From positions 124,001-188,000 of the forward strand of contig SVTT01000001.1 of NCBI GenBank assembly GCA_015063625.1: a stretch of DNA of 64,000 nucleotides, written 5' to 3'. The notes beneath the pieces are model-generated. The model was not told the DNA's origin and did not search any database. It saw only the letters and a program-made list of their open reading frames with translations. The position numbers were made by a program, and so were the translations under genes. Below, piece after piece: positions 53,325-62,432 of this stretch; the first letter of the stretch is position 1; each line of letters opens with the position of its first letter. The DNA comes from Oscillospiraceae bacterium. GTDB lineage: Bacteria; Bacillota; Clostridia; Oscillospirales; CAG-272.

Positions 53325-54004
53325 TCCGTGTCATAGCGCTTTGTCTTACGGTCGTGCTGCTCTTTTCCTTTTGCTGCATGGATGCCTTCGGTGAGCCGAA
53401 CATCGTTTACCGATACGTCGGAAAAACCGATAAGAAACGGATCGCACTGACCTTTGACGACGGACCTCATCCGCGCTATACGCCACAAATTCTTGATATT
53501 CTGAATGAATTTGGTGTTGAAGCGACCTTTTTTGTGGTGGGCACCAACGCCGAAACCTACCCGGAGCTGATCGAGCGCGAGCAAAGGGAGGGGCACGAGA
53601 TCGGCAATCACACCTATAATCACTATCATACCGCAAAAATGAGTGCCGCCACGCTCATCGAGGATATTCTTGCTTGCAGCAACACGCTGGAGCGCATCAC
53701 AGGCTCGCGTGTAAAGCTGTTCCGACCTCCCGAGGGCGTCTGCACACCGGATATCAAGACTCATTGCGAGGAAAACGATTTCACCATCGTGATGTGGAGC
53801 GTGGATACAAGAGATTGGGCGCATCCTTCGGTAACAGAGATCTGCCGCAACGTCAAGGAGCATGTCAAAAATGGCTCGATCATTCTGATGCATGATTTTA
53901 TCGGAAAAAACAGTCCGACTCCCGAGGCATTACGGCGTATCATACCGATGCTTCAGGAGTCGGGATATGAATTTGTAACGGTCAGTCGCCTGCTTCAGGG
54001 GTAG
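53309..54004 (+). CDS. Secreted NodB-family polysaccharide deacetylase
   Basis: 231 residues: N-terminal signal or anchor (RVIALCLTVVLLFSFCC) and a NodB domain with the metal-site motif IALTFDDGPHPRYTPQIL, IGNHTYNHYHTAK, LFRPPEGV, WSVDTRDWAH and SIILMHDF. It is of the peptidoglycan N-acetylglucosamine deacetylase (PgdA) type rather than PdaA, since it has the DD pair. It has no own Shine-Dalgarno of note and overlaps pdaA, so translation is probably coupled. Its last 23 bases overlap the convergent YesL-like gene. Confidence 0.88.
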   Translation: MQKAIIRVIALCLTVVLLFSFCCMDAFGEPNIVYRYVGKTDKKRIALTFDDGPHPRYTPQILDILNEFGVEATFFVVGTNAETYPELIEREQREGHEIGNHTYNHYHTAKMSAATLIEDILACSNTLERITGSRVKLFRPPEGVCTPDIKTHCEENDFTIVMWSVDTRDWAHPSVTEICRNVKEHVKNGSIILMHDFIGKNSPTPEALRRIIPMLQESGYEFVTVSRLLQG

Positions 54005-54959
54005 GCAGCTGCTCTTCGGTCATCTCCTCGTCCTTCCCATCGTCATAAGGATCGATCATATAACGCTTGATGTTAGGCCAGACGCAATACATGGCAATGA
54101 AGCCGAGAAGCGTGATGAGGTAGAAGAAGGGCAGGATCAGCGGAACCGAAAAGCCGACCGAAAGACCGCCCACGATCATGGCGATGTTCGCCGCGATCAG
54201 GATCACAAAGCCAAGCAGCATGGCAAGGTTGCGTTTAATGCCGAGCATGGTGAAGAGAAGAGCATTTTTGAAAAGCTTTTTGATGGAAAGGTCAAAGGTG
54301 ATGAGCATCGGATAGATGTAAAAGCGCATGACCAGGTAAAGAATACCGAGAAATACGGTGATGGCGTACATGACACCGTAGCCGAACTCATAGGAAAGAG
54401 GATAGAAATAAAGGATGTCAAAAACGATCAGAAAGATCAGAAATGCATCGATAAGTCCAAAGAAGAAGCCCTGCTTCAAATTTCGCTTGATGGCATAAAA
54501 GTAGTCCGAGAGCAGAAAGCAGGAGTCCCCCCGTACCAGACTGCGCAGATTATAGGTGCCGCCCACGTTCTGCCAGCCCCAGGTGAGCACCGTAAAGCCG
54601 ACCAAAATGACGATCGCAACCAATCTTCCGGTCGTGAGGACGGGAACGTCCAGCTGCTCGCCGAAATGGTTGAGCAAAAGTCCTGCGACGGGCGAATTAC
54701 CTGCAATTTGGGTTCCGATCAGGGGAGCGTAAAGGGGACTTTGTGCGGTAGGTGTGGTAGGACCCATGATATAGATCAATGCCGCCGCCACAAGGGGAAT
54801 GACCTGAATGACCATCAAAAGATTCAGGGAAAGCAGCTTGCCAACCTTGCGCCAGAGAAGCTTGAAAAAATAGCGAAAGGTCGGAGTGGTGTCCTCCGCC
54901 TGCGCATCCGGGCGATCGGTATTTCTGAAAAACCACCGTTTATTGGTTTCGTTTGCCAT
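53982..54959 (-). CDS. YesL-like DUF624 membrane protein
   Basis: 325 residues, about six membrane spans with the DUF624 pattern (KLLWRKVGKLLSLNLLMVIQ, GDSCFLLSDYFYAIKRNLKQG, LFKNALLFTMLGIKRNLAMLLG). The C-terminus is acidic (DDGKDEEMTEEQ). In Bacillus the relative yesL sits next to sugar-use genes; role not known. ATG 54959 is preceded by AAAGGA. Convergent overlap of 23 bases with the upstream deacetylase gene. Confidence 0.88.
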   Translation of the reverse strand: MANETNKRWFFRNTDRPDAQAEDTTPTFRYFFKLLWRKVGKLLSLNLLMVIQVIPLVAAALIYIMGPTTPTAQSPLYAPLIGTQIAGNSPVAGLLLNHFGEQLDVPVLTTGRLVAIVILVGFTVLTWGWQNVGGTYNLRSLVRGDSCFLLSDYFYAIKRNLKQGFFFGLIDAFLIFLIVFDILYFYPLSYEFGYGVMYAITVFLGILYLVMRFYIYPMLITFDLSIKKLFKNALLFTMLGIKRNLAMLLGFVILIAANIAMIVGGLSVGFSVPLILPFFYLITLLGFIAMYCVWPNIKRYMIDPYDDGKDEEMTEEQLPTPEAGD

Positions 54960-55008
54960 TTGATGTCCTTTCATGGCGGCGATGCCGCCCATGTACTAAC
55001 TACGCACT

Positions 55009-55037
55009 ATTGTATCACAATTCTCTCCAAAAATCAA
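55009..55037 (-). promoter_or_regulatory. Promoter of the YesL-like gene
   Basis: On the minus strand TTGATT (55037-55032), 17-base spacer, TACAAT (55014-55009). Confidence 0.75.
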
Positions 55038-55124
55038 CTTTGTTCAAAAAACTTTACGAAAAGTATCGACGTATCGTCAAAAAGAGCGCTTTTCTCTTCT
55101 TTTGATTTTGTCAAAACAGATATT

Positions 55125-55158
55125 TAAGGCAGGGGGCTGTAAACAGCCCCCTGCCTTA
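55125..55158 (-). terminator. Hairpin after clpX
   Basis: 16-bp perfect stem TAAGGCAGGGGGCTGT and its complement (55125-55140 with 55143-55158), loop AA. The T run after it on the minus strand is poor (TTAAATATCTGTTTTG), so termination may be partial. Confidence 0.65.
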
Positions 55159-55180
55159 CTTAAATAAAGCAGCGCCTGAT

Positions 55181-56527
55181 TTATGCATCCTTTTCCTCGG
55201 CGGGAAGCAGGTCACGCAAGAGAACGTATTGGGGATTTTCCTTTCCCTTAACTGCGGCAGGTGTGACACGCACCTCGGCAACGTCCTTCCGTGCAGGAAT
55301 CTCATACATCGTAGAAAGCATCAGATTCTCCATGATCGCACGAAGACCGCGCGCACCTGTGTTTCGTTCGAGCGCCAGCTCGGCGATCGCCTCCATCGCT
55401 CCCTTTGCAAAGGTCAGCTTCACACCGTCCATATCGAACATCTTGGTGTATTGCCGAACCAGTGAATTCTTCGGCTCGCTGATAATACGTACCAGCGCAT
55501 CGCGGTCAAGCTCGGAAAGCGAAACGATAACCGGAACGCGACCTACCAGCTCCGGGATCAAGCCGTATTTGACGATATCCTGCGGCAGGGCATCACGGAA
55601 CAGTCCTGCCTTTTTCTTTTCTTCCTTTTTTAGGATCTCGCCGCCAAAGCCGACCGTCTGGTTTCCCTTACGCTTCTCGATCAGCTTATCAAGCCCCTCA
55701 AATGCGCCTCCGCAGATGAAGAGAATGTTTTTGGTGTTGATGTGAATGAATTCCTGATTTGGATGCTTTCTGCCACCCTGAGGCGGCACATTGGCAACCG
55801 TGCCCTCAAGGATCTTCAAAAGCGCCTGCTGCACACCCTCGCCCGACACGTCACGGGTGATGGAGCGATTTTCACTCTTGCGGGCGATCTTATCGATCTC
55901 ATCGATATAGATAATACCGCGCTCGGCAAGCGAAATATCAAAATCGGCAGCCTGGATCAGACGGAGAAGGATGTTTTCCACGTCCTCTCCGACGTAGCCT
56001 GCCTCGGTCAGCGTGGTGGCATCGGCAATGGCAAAGGGAACCTTCAGCGTTTTGGCAAGGGTTTGGGCGAGATAGGTCTTACCCACACCGGTGGGACCGA
56101 GCAAAAGCACATTGCTCTTTTGAAGCTCTACCTCATCAGTGCCCGTGCTTTCCCCGACATCCTTCTCGTTTTTGCCGCGTTTTTTGGTCTGCTTTGCCTG
56201 TTGCTCGGCGTAAAGCACACGCTTATAGTGATTGTAAACGGCAACCGAAAGCGCGATCTTGGCGTCGTCCTGCCCGATCACGTACTCGTCAAGAGCTGCC
56301 TTGATCTGCGTGGGGCGCGGAAGCGTATCCAGCGTAAAGGAACCAAAGGAAGCGTCCTCCTTTTCGGTTTCCTCGATCAGCTCGGAGCATGCACCGACGC
56401 AAAAATCGCAAATATAGATGCCCGTGGGCGAGGGAATGAGAAAGTTTGCCTGGTTTTCGTTTCTGCCGCAAAAGGAGCAATAACGGGAGGAGCGTCCTCC
56501 GCCCTTGTTGGGGGGTGTGTTTGCCAT
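55181..56527 (-). CDS. clpX: ATP-dependent Clp protease ATPase ClpX
   Basis: AAA+ unfoldase that feeds substrates to ClpP. 448 residues: N-terminal zinc finger ([23 protein letters not shown]), Walker [17 protein letters not shown], pore loop [10 protein letters not shown], Walker [12 protein letters not shown] and sensor 2 [15 protein letters not shown]. Third gene of tig-clpP-clpX. Confidence 0.97.
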   Translation of the reverse strand: MANTPPNKGGGRSSRYCSFCGRNENQANFLIPSPTGIYICDFCVGACSELIEETEKEDASFGSFTLDTLPRPTQIKAALDEYVIGQDDAKIALSVAVYNHYKRVLYAEQQAKQTKKRGKNEKDVGESTGTDEVELQKSNVLLLGPTGVGKTYLAQTLAKTLKVPFAIADATTLTEAGYVGEDVENILLRLIQAADFDISLAERGIIYIDEIDKIARKSENRSITRDVSGEGVQQALLKILEGTVANVPPQGGRKHPNQEFIHINTKNILFICGGAFEGLDKLIEKRKGNQTVGFGGEILKKEEKKKAGLFRDALPQDIVKYGLIPELVGRVPVIVSLSELDRDALVRIISEPKNSLVRQYTKMFDMDGVKLTFAKGAMEAIAELALERNTGARGLRAIMENLMLSTMYEIPARKDVAEVRVTPAAVKGKENPQYVLLRDLLPAEEKDA

Positions 56528-56550
56528 GTTAACCTCGCAAAATCAATTGT

Positions 56551-57159
56551 TTAGTTGCGCTTTTCAAGCACCTTGTCAACAAGACCGTAAGCAAGTGCCT
56601 CGTTTGCGGTCATGAAATAGTCACGGTCAGTATCACGCGCAACCTCTTCGACCGTTTTTCCGGTGTTCTTTGCAAGAATGCGGTTGAGAGTATCACGCGT
56701 GCGCAGGATCAGATCTGCCTGGATCTTGATATCGGATGCCTGACCCTTAGCGCCGCCGAGAGGCTGGTGGATCATGATCTCGCTGTTGGGAAGGGCAAAG
56801 CGCTTTCCCTTTGCACCCGAGGAGAGCAAGAACGCGCCCATCGAGGCAGCCATGCCGATACAAATAGTCGAAACATCACATTTGATGTAATTCATCGTAT
56901 CGTAGATCGCCATGCCTGCGGTAACAGAGCCGCCGGGGCTGTTGATATAGAAGCAGATATCCTTATCGGGATCCTGTGCTTCAAGAAAGAGCATCTGTGC
57001 TACGACCAGAGAAGCAGTGGTATCGTTGACCTCATCCGAGAGGAATACGATACGGTCGTTCAAAAGACGGGAGAAAATGTCAAACGAGCGCTCTCCGTGT
57101 CCGGTTTGCTCAACCACCATGGGTACGAGCGCATTGTTACGAAGAAAATCCATCATCAT
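56551..57159 (-). CDS. clpP: ATP-dependent Clp protease proteolytic subunit ClpP
   Basis: Serine protease forming the barrel that degrades substrates unfolded by ClpX. 202 residues. Catalytic Ser in [14 protein letters not shown], His in [12 protein letters not shown], Asp in [10 protein letters not shown]. Start: GGAGG is spaced ten bases from ATG 57159; TTG 57165 is an alternative. Middle gene of the tig-clpP-clpX series. Confidence 0.97.
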   Translation of the reverse strand: MMMDFLRNNALVPMVVEQTGHGERSFDIFSRLLNDRIVFLSDEVNDTTASLVVAQMLFLEAQDPDKDICFYINSPGGSVTAGMAIYDTMNYIKCDVSTICIGMAASMGAFLLSSGAKGKRFALPNSEIMIHQPLGGAKGQASDIKIQADLILRTRDTLNRILAKNTGKTVEEVARDTDRDYFMTANEALAYGLVDKVLEKRN

Positions 57160-57258
57160 TCTCAAAAAACCTCCGTTTTTAGATTTTTTATCATAAGAGT
57201 ACCATAGCCGCGACGCTATATCTGTCGCGGCTATGCTGAATGTCAGTTATCCGAAGCA

Positions 57259-58797
57259 TTACTCCTCAACCTTTTCGGCAGCGGGCTTCTTTGCAGTGGT
57301 CTTCTTTGCTGCGGGCTTTTTCTCGCCATCGGCTGCGGTGGTCTTCTTTGCGGTCGAGGTGGTCTTTTTGGCAGCGGGCTTCTTCTCGCCCTCAGCCGCA
57401 GTGGTCTTCTTCGCGGTCGAGGTGGTCTTCTTGGCAGCGGGCTTCTTCTCGCCGTCGGCTGCCGCGGTCTTCTTGGTGGTCGTCTTCTTGGCAGCAGGCT
57501 TTTTTGCGGCGGGAGCAACGTCGGTAACGACTGCCTTCTCGCGGACAAGATCCATTGCCTTCTTAACGATCAGATCCTCGGTGATCACGTCGACGGGCAG
57601 GCTCTCCTTGACCTGCTCAACAGGCATATTGTATGCAGAAGCGAAGCGCTCGTATTCCGCGTTGAGATCCTCCTCGGTCGCGGTAAGATTCTCAAGTGCG
57701 GCAATCTTCTCAAGAGCAAGGCGTGCCTTGACCTGGCGCTCCGCCTGGGGACGGAACTGCTCGCGCAGACCGTCAAGGGTCATGCCGGTATATTTGATAT
57801 AGGTGTTGAGATCAAGTCCCGACATGCGCAGCCTGTTGTCGTAGTCACGCAGGAAGTTTTCCGCCTCGGTATCATACATGGGGGCAGGGATGTCGGCCTC
57901 CATCTTCTCGATCAGAGCATCGACCAGCTGCTCGCTGACGGCGTTGTCAGCAGTATCGGCATGTCTTTTCTCGATTTTTGCCTTAAGATCGGCCTTGTAT
58001 TCAGCGAAGGTATCAAATTCAGAAACATCCTTCGCAAAGTCATCATCCAGCTCGGGAAGCTCAACGCGGGTCAGTGCGTGCAGCTTGCACTTAAACACTG
58101 CCTCCTTGCCGGCAAGCTCCTTGGAATGATACTCGGTGGGGAAGGTCACGTTGACGTCAAACTCATCGTCGATCTTGTGACCGACAACGCCTTCCTCAAA
58201 GCCGGGAATAAAGGTGCCGGAGCCAAGCTTGAGCGCGTAATCCTCGCCCTTGCCGCCCTCGAACGCTTTACCGTCGCAAAAGCCCTCGTAATCGATGACA
58301 GCGGTGTCGCCCATCTCGGCAGCGCGATCGGTCACCTCGACCTCACGGGAATTGCGCTCGCGCACGGTGTTGATCTCGCTCTCGACCTCTGCTTCCTCAA
58401 CAGGCGCCACGGTGCGGGTAGCGGCAATGCCAAGATAATCGGCAATCTTGACCTCGGGCTTCACAAAGACCTTAGCGGAGAGCACAAGACCGTTCTCGTC
58501 AAGAGAAACCACGTCAAGATCGGGCTGTGCAACGGGGGTAATGCCCGCCTCGGCAACCGCTGCGCTGTATGCATCGGGAATGATATCGTTGATCGCGGTT
58601 TCGTAGAATACGCCCTTGCCATACATCTTCTCGATGATGGAGCGAGGAGCCTTTCCCTTACGGAAACCGGGCACGCTGATCTTTTTGGACTCCTTCTGGA
58701 AGGCCTTGTTGACTGCCTCGTCAAAGGTCGCCTTATCGACCGAGATGTGCAACTCGACCTTGCTGTTCTCGATCTTTTCGGTTTTTACCAATTTCAT
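57259..58797 (-). CDS. tig: Trigger factor with long Lys/Ala/Thr repeat tail
   Basis: Ribosome-bound chaperone and prolyl isomerase. 512 residues, ~85 more than usual. The ribosome-binding signature VPGFRKGKAPRSIIEKMYG is near residue 43, the FKBP domain (GDTAVIDYEGFCDGKAFEGG) in the middle, and the helical arms up to ~427. The last 85 residues are made of AAK and TT blocks with a repeating 21-residue unit starting GEKKPAAKKTTSTAKKTTAA, with 25 Lys and no Arg. This resembles histone H1 tails. ATG 58797 has GGAGGAAG; ATG 58827 is upstream of that site. Confidence 0.93.
   Translation of the reverse strand: MKLVKTEKIENSKVELHISVDKATFDEAVNKAFQKESKKISVPGFRKGKAPRSIIEKMYGKGVFYETAINDIIPDAYSAAVAEAGITPVAQPDLDVVSLDENGLVLSAKVFVKPEVKIADYLGIAATRTVAPVEEAEVESEINTVRERNSREVEVTDRAAEMGDTAVIDYEGFCDGKAFEGGKGEDYALKLGSGTFIPGFEEGVVGHKIDDEFDVNVTFPTEYHSKELAGKEAVFKCKLHALTRVELPELDDDFAKDVSEFDTFAEYKADLKAKIEKRHADTADNAVSEQLVDALIEKMEADIPAPMYDTEAENFLRDYDNRLRMSGLDLNTYIKYTGMTLDGLREQFRPQAERQVKARLALEKIAALENLTATEEDLNAEYERFASAYNMPVEQVKESLPVDVITEDLIVKKAMDLVREKAVVTDVAPAAKKPAAKKTTTKKTAAADGEKKPAAKKTTSTAKKTTAAEGEKKPAAKKTTSTAKKTTAADGEKKPAAKKTTAKKPAAEKVEE
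57320..57470 (-). repeat. 63-bp tandem coding repeat in the tig 3' end
   Basis: The TCTCGCC landmark occurs at 57321, 57384 and 57447, that is at an exact 63-base period (21 codons), with the second copy nearly identical and the ends more diverged. It encodes the GEKKPAAKK...TTAA units. Confidence 0.85.
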
Positions 58798-58836
58798 TTT
58801 TCTTCCTCCAAAGTTTGAAAAATTCACACAAGGTAT

Positions 58837-58865
58837 ATTTTACAGATTTTGCTGTAGTTTGTCAA
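58837..58865 (-). promoter_or_regulatory. Promoter of tig-clpP-clpX
   Basis: On the minus strand TTGACA (58865-58860), 17-base spacer, TAAAAT (58842-58837). Confidence 0.85.
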
Positions 58866-58929
58866 GTCTTTTATTATAAAAATGGGATAAAAAGGGGATA
58901 AAAGATGATAAAAGCTCGGGATCCACCTG

Positions 58930-59649
58930 TCAGAAAATGCGATGGGGGATAAAATTCAAATAATCCGAGGAAATGAGGGTAAAACGCTTTCCTTGGTAGT
59001 CCTCGAAGGGGGGCGCGTTGTAAACGCCGTGAATGTGACCGTAATAGCAACGGCGCACGCCGTACTCATCAAGGAGTGAGAGGATCTTCTCGCAGACGAA
59101 ATCACGCCAGAGGGGAGGGAAATGTAAAAAGACGAGAATTTCCTTTTCGGGATGTGATTTTTGCAGAGTTTTTGCGGCATCAAGGCTCAGGCAAAGGCGC
59201 AGGATCTCACGGTTCATGATCTTTTCGTAATCCACGTCGCCCACTGTGATCTGCTGGCTTTTTTCAAGGAACCAGCCGCGCGTGCCGCACACGATAAAGT
59301 CCTCCACGACGTAGGCGTTGTTGTAGAGCAAGGAGATCGTGGTGATGCCGTTTTCCTCAAAAAAACGACCGATCTTGGCGGCGGTATCCCACCAGAAATC
59401 GTGATTTCCCTTGCCGATCAGCTTTTTTCCCGGCAGAGAATCGATCAAAAGAAGGTCCTCGCGCGCTTCCCGAAGCGTCATCGCCCAAGAGATATCACCC
59501 GGCAAAATGACCGTATCGTTCTCACCGACCACGGCGCGCCAATTTTTTTTGATTTTTTGCATGTAATCCTGCCACCGCGAGCCGAACACATCCATCGAAT
59601 GATCCGACGCCGCGCAAAAATGCAGATCTGCCATGGTAAAGAGCGCCAT
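58930..59649 (-). CDS. Metallophosphoesterase (calcineurin-like)
   Basis: 239 residues. Metal-site motifs in order: MADLHF (DxH), ILPGDISWAM (GD), IGKGNHDFWW (GNHD), FLHFPPLW and YYGHIHGVYN (GHxH). The family is broad; the substrate is unknown, and YkoQ-like and other uncharacterised members exist. ATG 59649 has AAAGGAG; the reading upstream to 59832 is antisense to the DUF1540 gene. Confidence 0.88.
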   Translation of the reverse strand: MALFTMADLHFCAASDHSMDVFGSRWQDYMQKIKKNWRAVVGENDTVILPGDISWAMTLREAREDLLLIDSLPGKKLIGKGNHDFWWDTAAKIGRFFEENGITTISLLYNNAYVVEDFIVCGTRGWFLEKSQQITVGDVDYEKIMNREILRLCLSLDAAKTLQKSHPEKEILVFLHFPPLWRDFVCEKILSLLDEYGVRRCYYGHIHGVYNAPPFEDYQGKRFTLISSDYLNFIPHRIF

Positions 59650-59673
59650 GATAACTCCTTTCGCTAAAATTGA

Positions 59674-59702
59674 GAATAGAGTTTGCAGAAAGGGGAAAAC
59701 TG
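59674..59702 (+). promoter_or_regulatory. Weak candidate forespore promoter of the DUF1540 gene
   Basis: GAATA (59674-59678) and GGGAAAACTG (59693-59702), which fits GGNNANANTR fully; the spacer is 14 rather than about 15. Tentative. Confidence 0.35.
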
Positions 59703-59733
59703 ATAATATCCCTTTGAAAGGAGAACGATCAAA

Positions 59734-59922
59734 ATGGATAAGAATGAAAAGATGATGGGCTGCTGCGATCATGTCAACAGCGGTATCACCTGCGACGTCA
59801 AGAACTGCTATTACCACGCAGGTGATTGCCATTGCACGGCTGACAAAATCGCCGTCGGTCCCAGCTTTGCCACCTCCAGCACCGACACTGTATGCGCTAC
59901 GTTTAAGCCCAAAAAGGACTGA
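59734..59922 (+). CDS. DUF1540 domain protein
   Basis: 62 residues with seven cysteines, arranged as in DUF1540: GCCDHVNSGITCDVKNCYYH, GDCHCTADKIAVGP and DTVCATF. Probably a small metal-binding or disulfide-rich protein; no function established. GAAAGGAG precedes ATG 59734. Divergent from the metallophosphoesterase and followed by its own terminator. Confidence 0.9.
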   Translation: MDKNEKMMGCCDHVNSGITCDVKNCYYHAGDCHCTADKIAVGPSFATSSTDTVCATFKPKKD

Positions 59923-59938
59923 TATTGCGTTTTTTGCA

Positions 59939-59975
59939 GATGCGGAGCAATTTGCTCCGCATCTTTTCTGTTTTT
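59939..59975 (+). terminator. Terminator of the DUF1540 gene
   Basis: GATGCGGAGCA (59939-59949) with TGCTCCGCATC (59953-59963), loop ATT, followed by TTTTCTGTTTTTTT. Confidence 0.9.
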
Positions 59976-61460
59976 TTATTTTTTGAGATAAGCGAAGACG
60001 GAATCCTTCATGCCGCCTGCCTCGGTCACATCTGTGAAGCGAACGGCTCGCTCGCCAATGCCTCGCAGGGGGTAAGCGATCTCGGTACCCGACTTGTTGC
60101 TGAGCGCATCCAGTGCCTCAAGGGGAGATGCAGGGGATTCTCCGTAAAGCGCAGTATAGACGTCGGATGCAAATTTGTAGGGGCTTGCGGTGGAAGCCAC
60201 GACCATCGGCTTGCGGTCACCCGTTTCGGCAATGTACTGCTCGGCGGCGGAAAGAGCTACGGCGGTGTGCGTATCGGCAAGGTAGCCGTAGCGCTCCATG
60301 ACCGAACGAATGGTCTTGGCCGTCATTTCCTCGTCGGCATAGTAACCGCAGAAATGGCGGTCGATCTCTGCCTTGATCTCGGGAGAAACGGTATATGCGC
60401 CCTTTTCGTTCAGATCCTTCATATACGAAGCAGTTTTTGCAGGGCCTGCAACGAAGTAAAGCAGGCGCTCAAGATTGCTGGAGATGAGGATATCCATTGA
60501 GGGAGACATGGTGAGATAGAAGTCGCGGTTGCGGTCATAGGTGCCTGTTTTAAAGAAATCTGTCAGAATATTGTTCTTGTTGGAGGCACAGATCAGGCGA
60601 TCGATCGGTAAGCCCATCAGCTTGGCAAGATAAGCGGCAAAGATATTGCCGAAATTGCCGGTAGGCACCGTGACGTTCATGGGTTGACCGTATTTAAGCT
60701 CGCCTTTACTGAGAAGATCACAGTACGCCGAAACATAATAGACGATCTGCGGTGCCAGACGTCCCCAGTTGATCGAGTTGGCAGAGGAAAGGAAATATCC
60801 CATGTCATTGAGCTGCTCTGCGACGTCAGAATCGGCAAAAATGCGTTTGACGCCGGTCTGTGCATCGTCAAAATTTCCCTTGATCGCCATGACGTTCACG
60901 TTAGCGCCCGTCTGGGTCTGCATTTGCAGCTTTTGTACCGTGCTCACGCCGTCAACCGGGTAAAAGACCATGATCTTGATGCGGTCAATATCCTTATACC
61001 CCTCAAGAGCCGCCTTGCCGGTATCGCCCGAGGTCGCCACCAGGATCAGCGCCGTACGCTCCTCACCCGTCTTGACAAGAGCACGGGAAAGCAAACGCGG
61101 CATGATCTGCAGCGCCATATCCTTAAAGGCGGCAGTGGGACCGTGCCAAAGCTCCAGCGAGTGGACGGTATCCCCCAGCTTGACCAGCGGTGCGGCACCG
61201 CCCACAAAGGAGCTCTCGGAATATGCCGCACGGCAGTCGGCAAGCAGCTCCTCCTTTGTGTAGTCGGTCAAAAAACGACCGAGCACAAAGGCAGCGCGCT
61301 CGGGGTAGCTCATACCGCACAGCGCCTCGATGTCCTCTTTTGTTAGCGAGGGGATGGATTCGGGCACAAACAGTCCGCCGTCAGCCGCCAAGCCCTGCTT
61401 GATGACGCAAGCTGCCGAAAGCTTTTTGGCAGAGGTATCACGGGTACTTTGAAAATTCAT
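59976..61460 (-). CDS. thrC: Threonine synthase
   Basis: PLP enzyme making threonine from O-phosphohomoserine. 494 residues, the longer class of ThrC. PLP lysine Lys113 in GPTAAFKDMALQIMPRLL, the phosphate loop VATSGDTGKAALEGYKD, and NVTVPTGNFGNIFAAYLAK. Minus-strand ATG preceded by AAAGGAAC; 36 bases after the M19 gene, so perhaps co-transcribed. No hom or thrB is nearby. Confidence 0.95.
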   Translation of the reverse strand: MNFQSTRDTSAKKLSAACVIKQGLAADGGLFVPESIPSLTKEDIEALCGMSYPERAAFVLGRFLTDYTKEELLADCRAAYSESSFVGGAAPLVKLGDTVHSLELWHGPTAAFKDMALQIMPRLLSRALVKTGEERTALILVATSGDTGKAALEGYKDIDRIKIMVFYPVDGVSTVQKLQMQTQTGANVNVMAIKGNFDDAQTGVKRIFADSDVAEQLNDMGYFLSSANSINWGRLAPQIVYYVSAYCDLLSKGELKYGQPMNVTVPTGNFGNIFAAYLAKLMGLPIDRLICASNKNNILTDFFKTGTYDRNRDFYLTMSPSMDILISSNLERLLYFVAGPAKTASYMKDLNEKGAYTVSPEIKAEIDRHFCGYYADEEMTAKTIRSVMERYGYLADTHTAVALSAAEQYIAETGDRKPMVVASTASPYKFASDVYTALYGESPASPLEALDALSNKSGTEIAYPLRGIGERAVRFTDVTEAGGMKDSVFAYLKK

Positions 61461-61496
61461 GTTACAGTTCCTTTCATTATATATCTCGTAATATTT

Positions 61497-62432
61497 TTAA
61501 CGAAAATGTGTTTTCAGAAACGCCAGTCCGTTTTGGTAAAACAGTCGGTCGATCAGAGAGGCAGGGTAGCCACTCCTTTGCATATACGTGGCAAGCAGGG
61601 AAATATCCGCAAGCGAGGAAATACCACAGGGAAGAGAGGCGATTCCGTCAAAATCGGTGCCAAGCGCGATCACATTCTCTCCACCCACGTTTATGATGTG
61701 GCGAATATGCGCGATCAGTGCCTGTATATCTGCACTGCCTGAATCGTGCAGAAAGACGGGATAGATATTGATACCGATGATCCCACCCATATCGGCGATC
61801 ATCCTGATCTGCTCGTTATCGAGATTGCGCCGATGGGCGCAAAGCGCGCGAGCCGCAGAATGGGTGGCAACAATGGGTCTTTCCGCCGCGCGCGACAGCG
61901 CCGCGATATCGTAAAAGGAGCGAACCGAGGCGTGGGAAACATCAAGAACAGTACCGTTTTCCAGCACGCGCGCAAGCGCCTCTTTTCCGAATTCCGAAAG
62001 CCCCGTGTCGGTATCGTGTGCGCCGCCGATCACGCTCTCGCCACGCCAAAGCGGCGTCATAAACCAGAGATGCAGCGCGGCAAGCGCTTCGATCCTCGAG
62101 AGATCTCCCCCAAGGATCCTGGCATCCTCCAGCGTAAGGCAAAACACACGCTCGCCTTTCTCAAATCCCTTCGCAAGGGATTTAAGATCGGTGGCGATCA
62201 CAGCATTTTCGGTGCGCTCAACCTCTTGCCGAAAGTGACACGCCATTTCCTTTACGTAGACAAAGCCGCTGTCATCATCGAGGTGCGCAGGGCAAAAGAG
62301 CGCCGCCATCTGGCAGTAGGAGGAGAAGGAAGCGGTTTTCCTCATATCCACGTGGTGCTGATTACAAAGCAGTGAACCCTTGCTTTTAAAAAGCTCACCG
62401 GGAGTATCACAGTGAAGATCAATCAATTTCAT
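61497..62432 (-). CDS. Membrane dipeptidase family M19
   Basis: Zinc dipeptidase of the renal-dipeptidase type. 311 residues: LIDLHCDTPGELF (HxD), LTLEDARILGGDLSRIEAL (metal Glu), VATHSAARALCAHRRNLDNE (two metal His region) and ALGTDFDGIASLP. No signal peptide or membrane span is seen, so it may be cytoplasmic. Overlaps yraN by four bases. Confidence 0.92.
   Translation of the reverse strand: MKLIDLHCDTPGELFKSKGSLLCNQHHVDMRKTASFSSYCQMAALFCPAHLDDDSGFVYVKEMACHFRQEVERTENAVIATDLKSLAKGFEKGERVFCLTLEDARILGGDLSRIEALAALHLWFMTPLWRGESVIGGAHDTDTGLSEFGKEALARVLENGTVLDVSHASVRSFYDIAALSRAAERPIVATHSAARALCAHRRNLDNEQIRMIADMGGIIGINIYPVFLHDSGSADIQALIAHIRHIINVGGENVIALGTDFDGIASLPCGISSLADISLLATYMQRSGYPASLIDRLFYQNGLAFLKTHFR

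Noticed and set aside
54960-54995. GGCGGCATCGCCGCC palindrome upstream of the YesL-like gene as terminator or operator
   Set aside because: Short and without T run; it lies inside the leader and may be chance.
57320-57510. CRISPR array in the tig end
   Set aside because: Repeats are contiguous and in frame with the trigger factor; no spacers and no cas genes.
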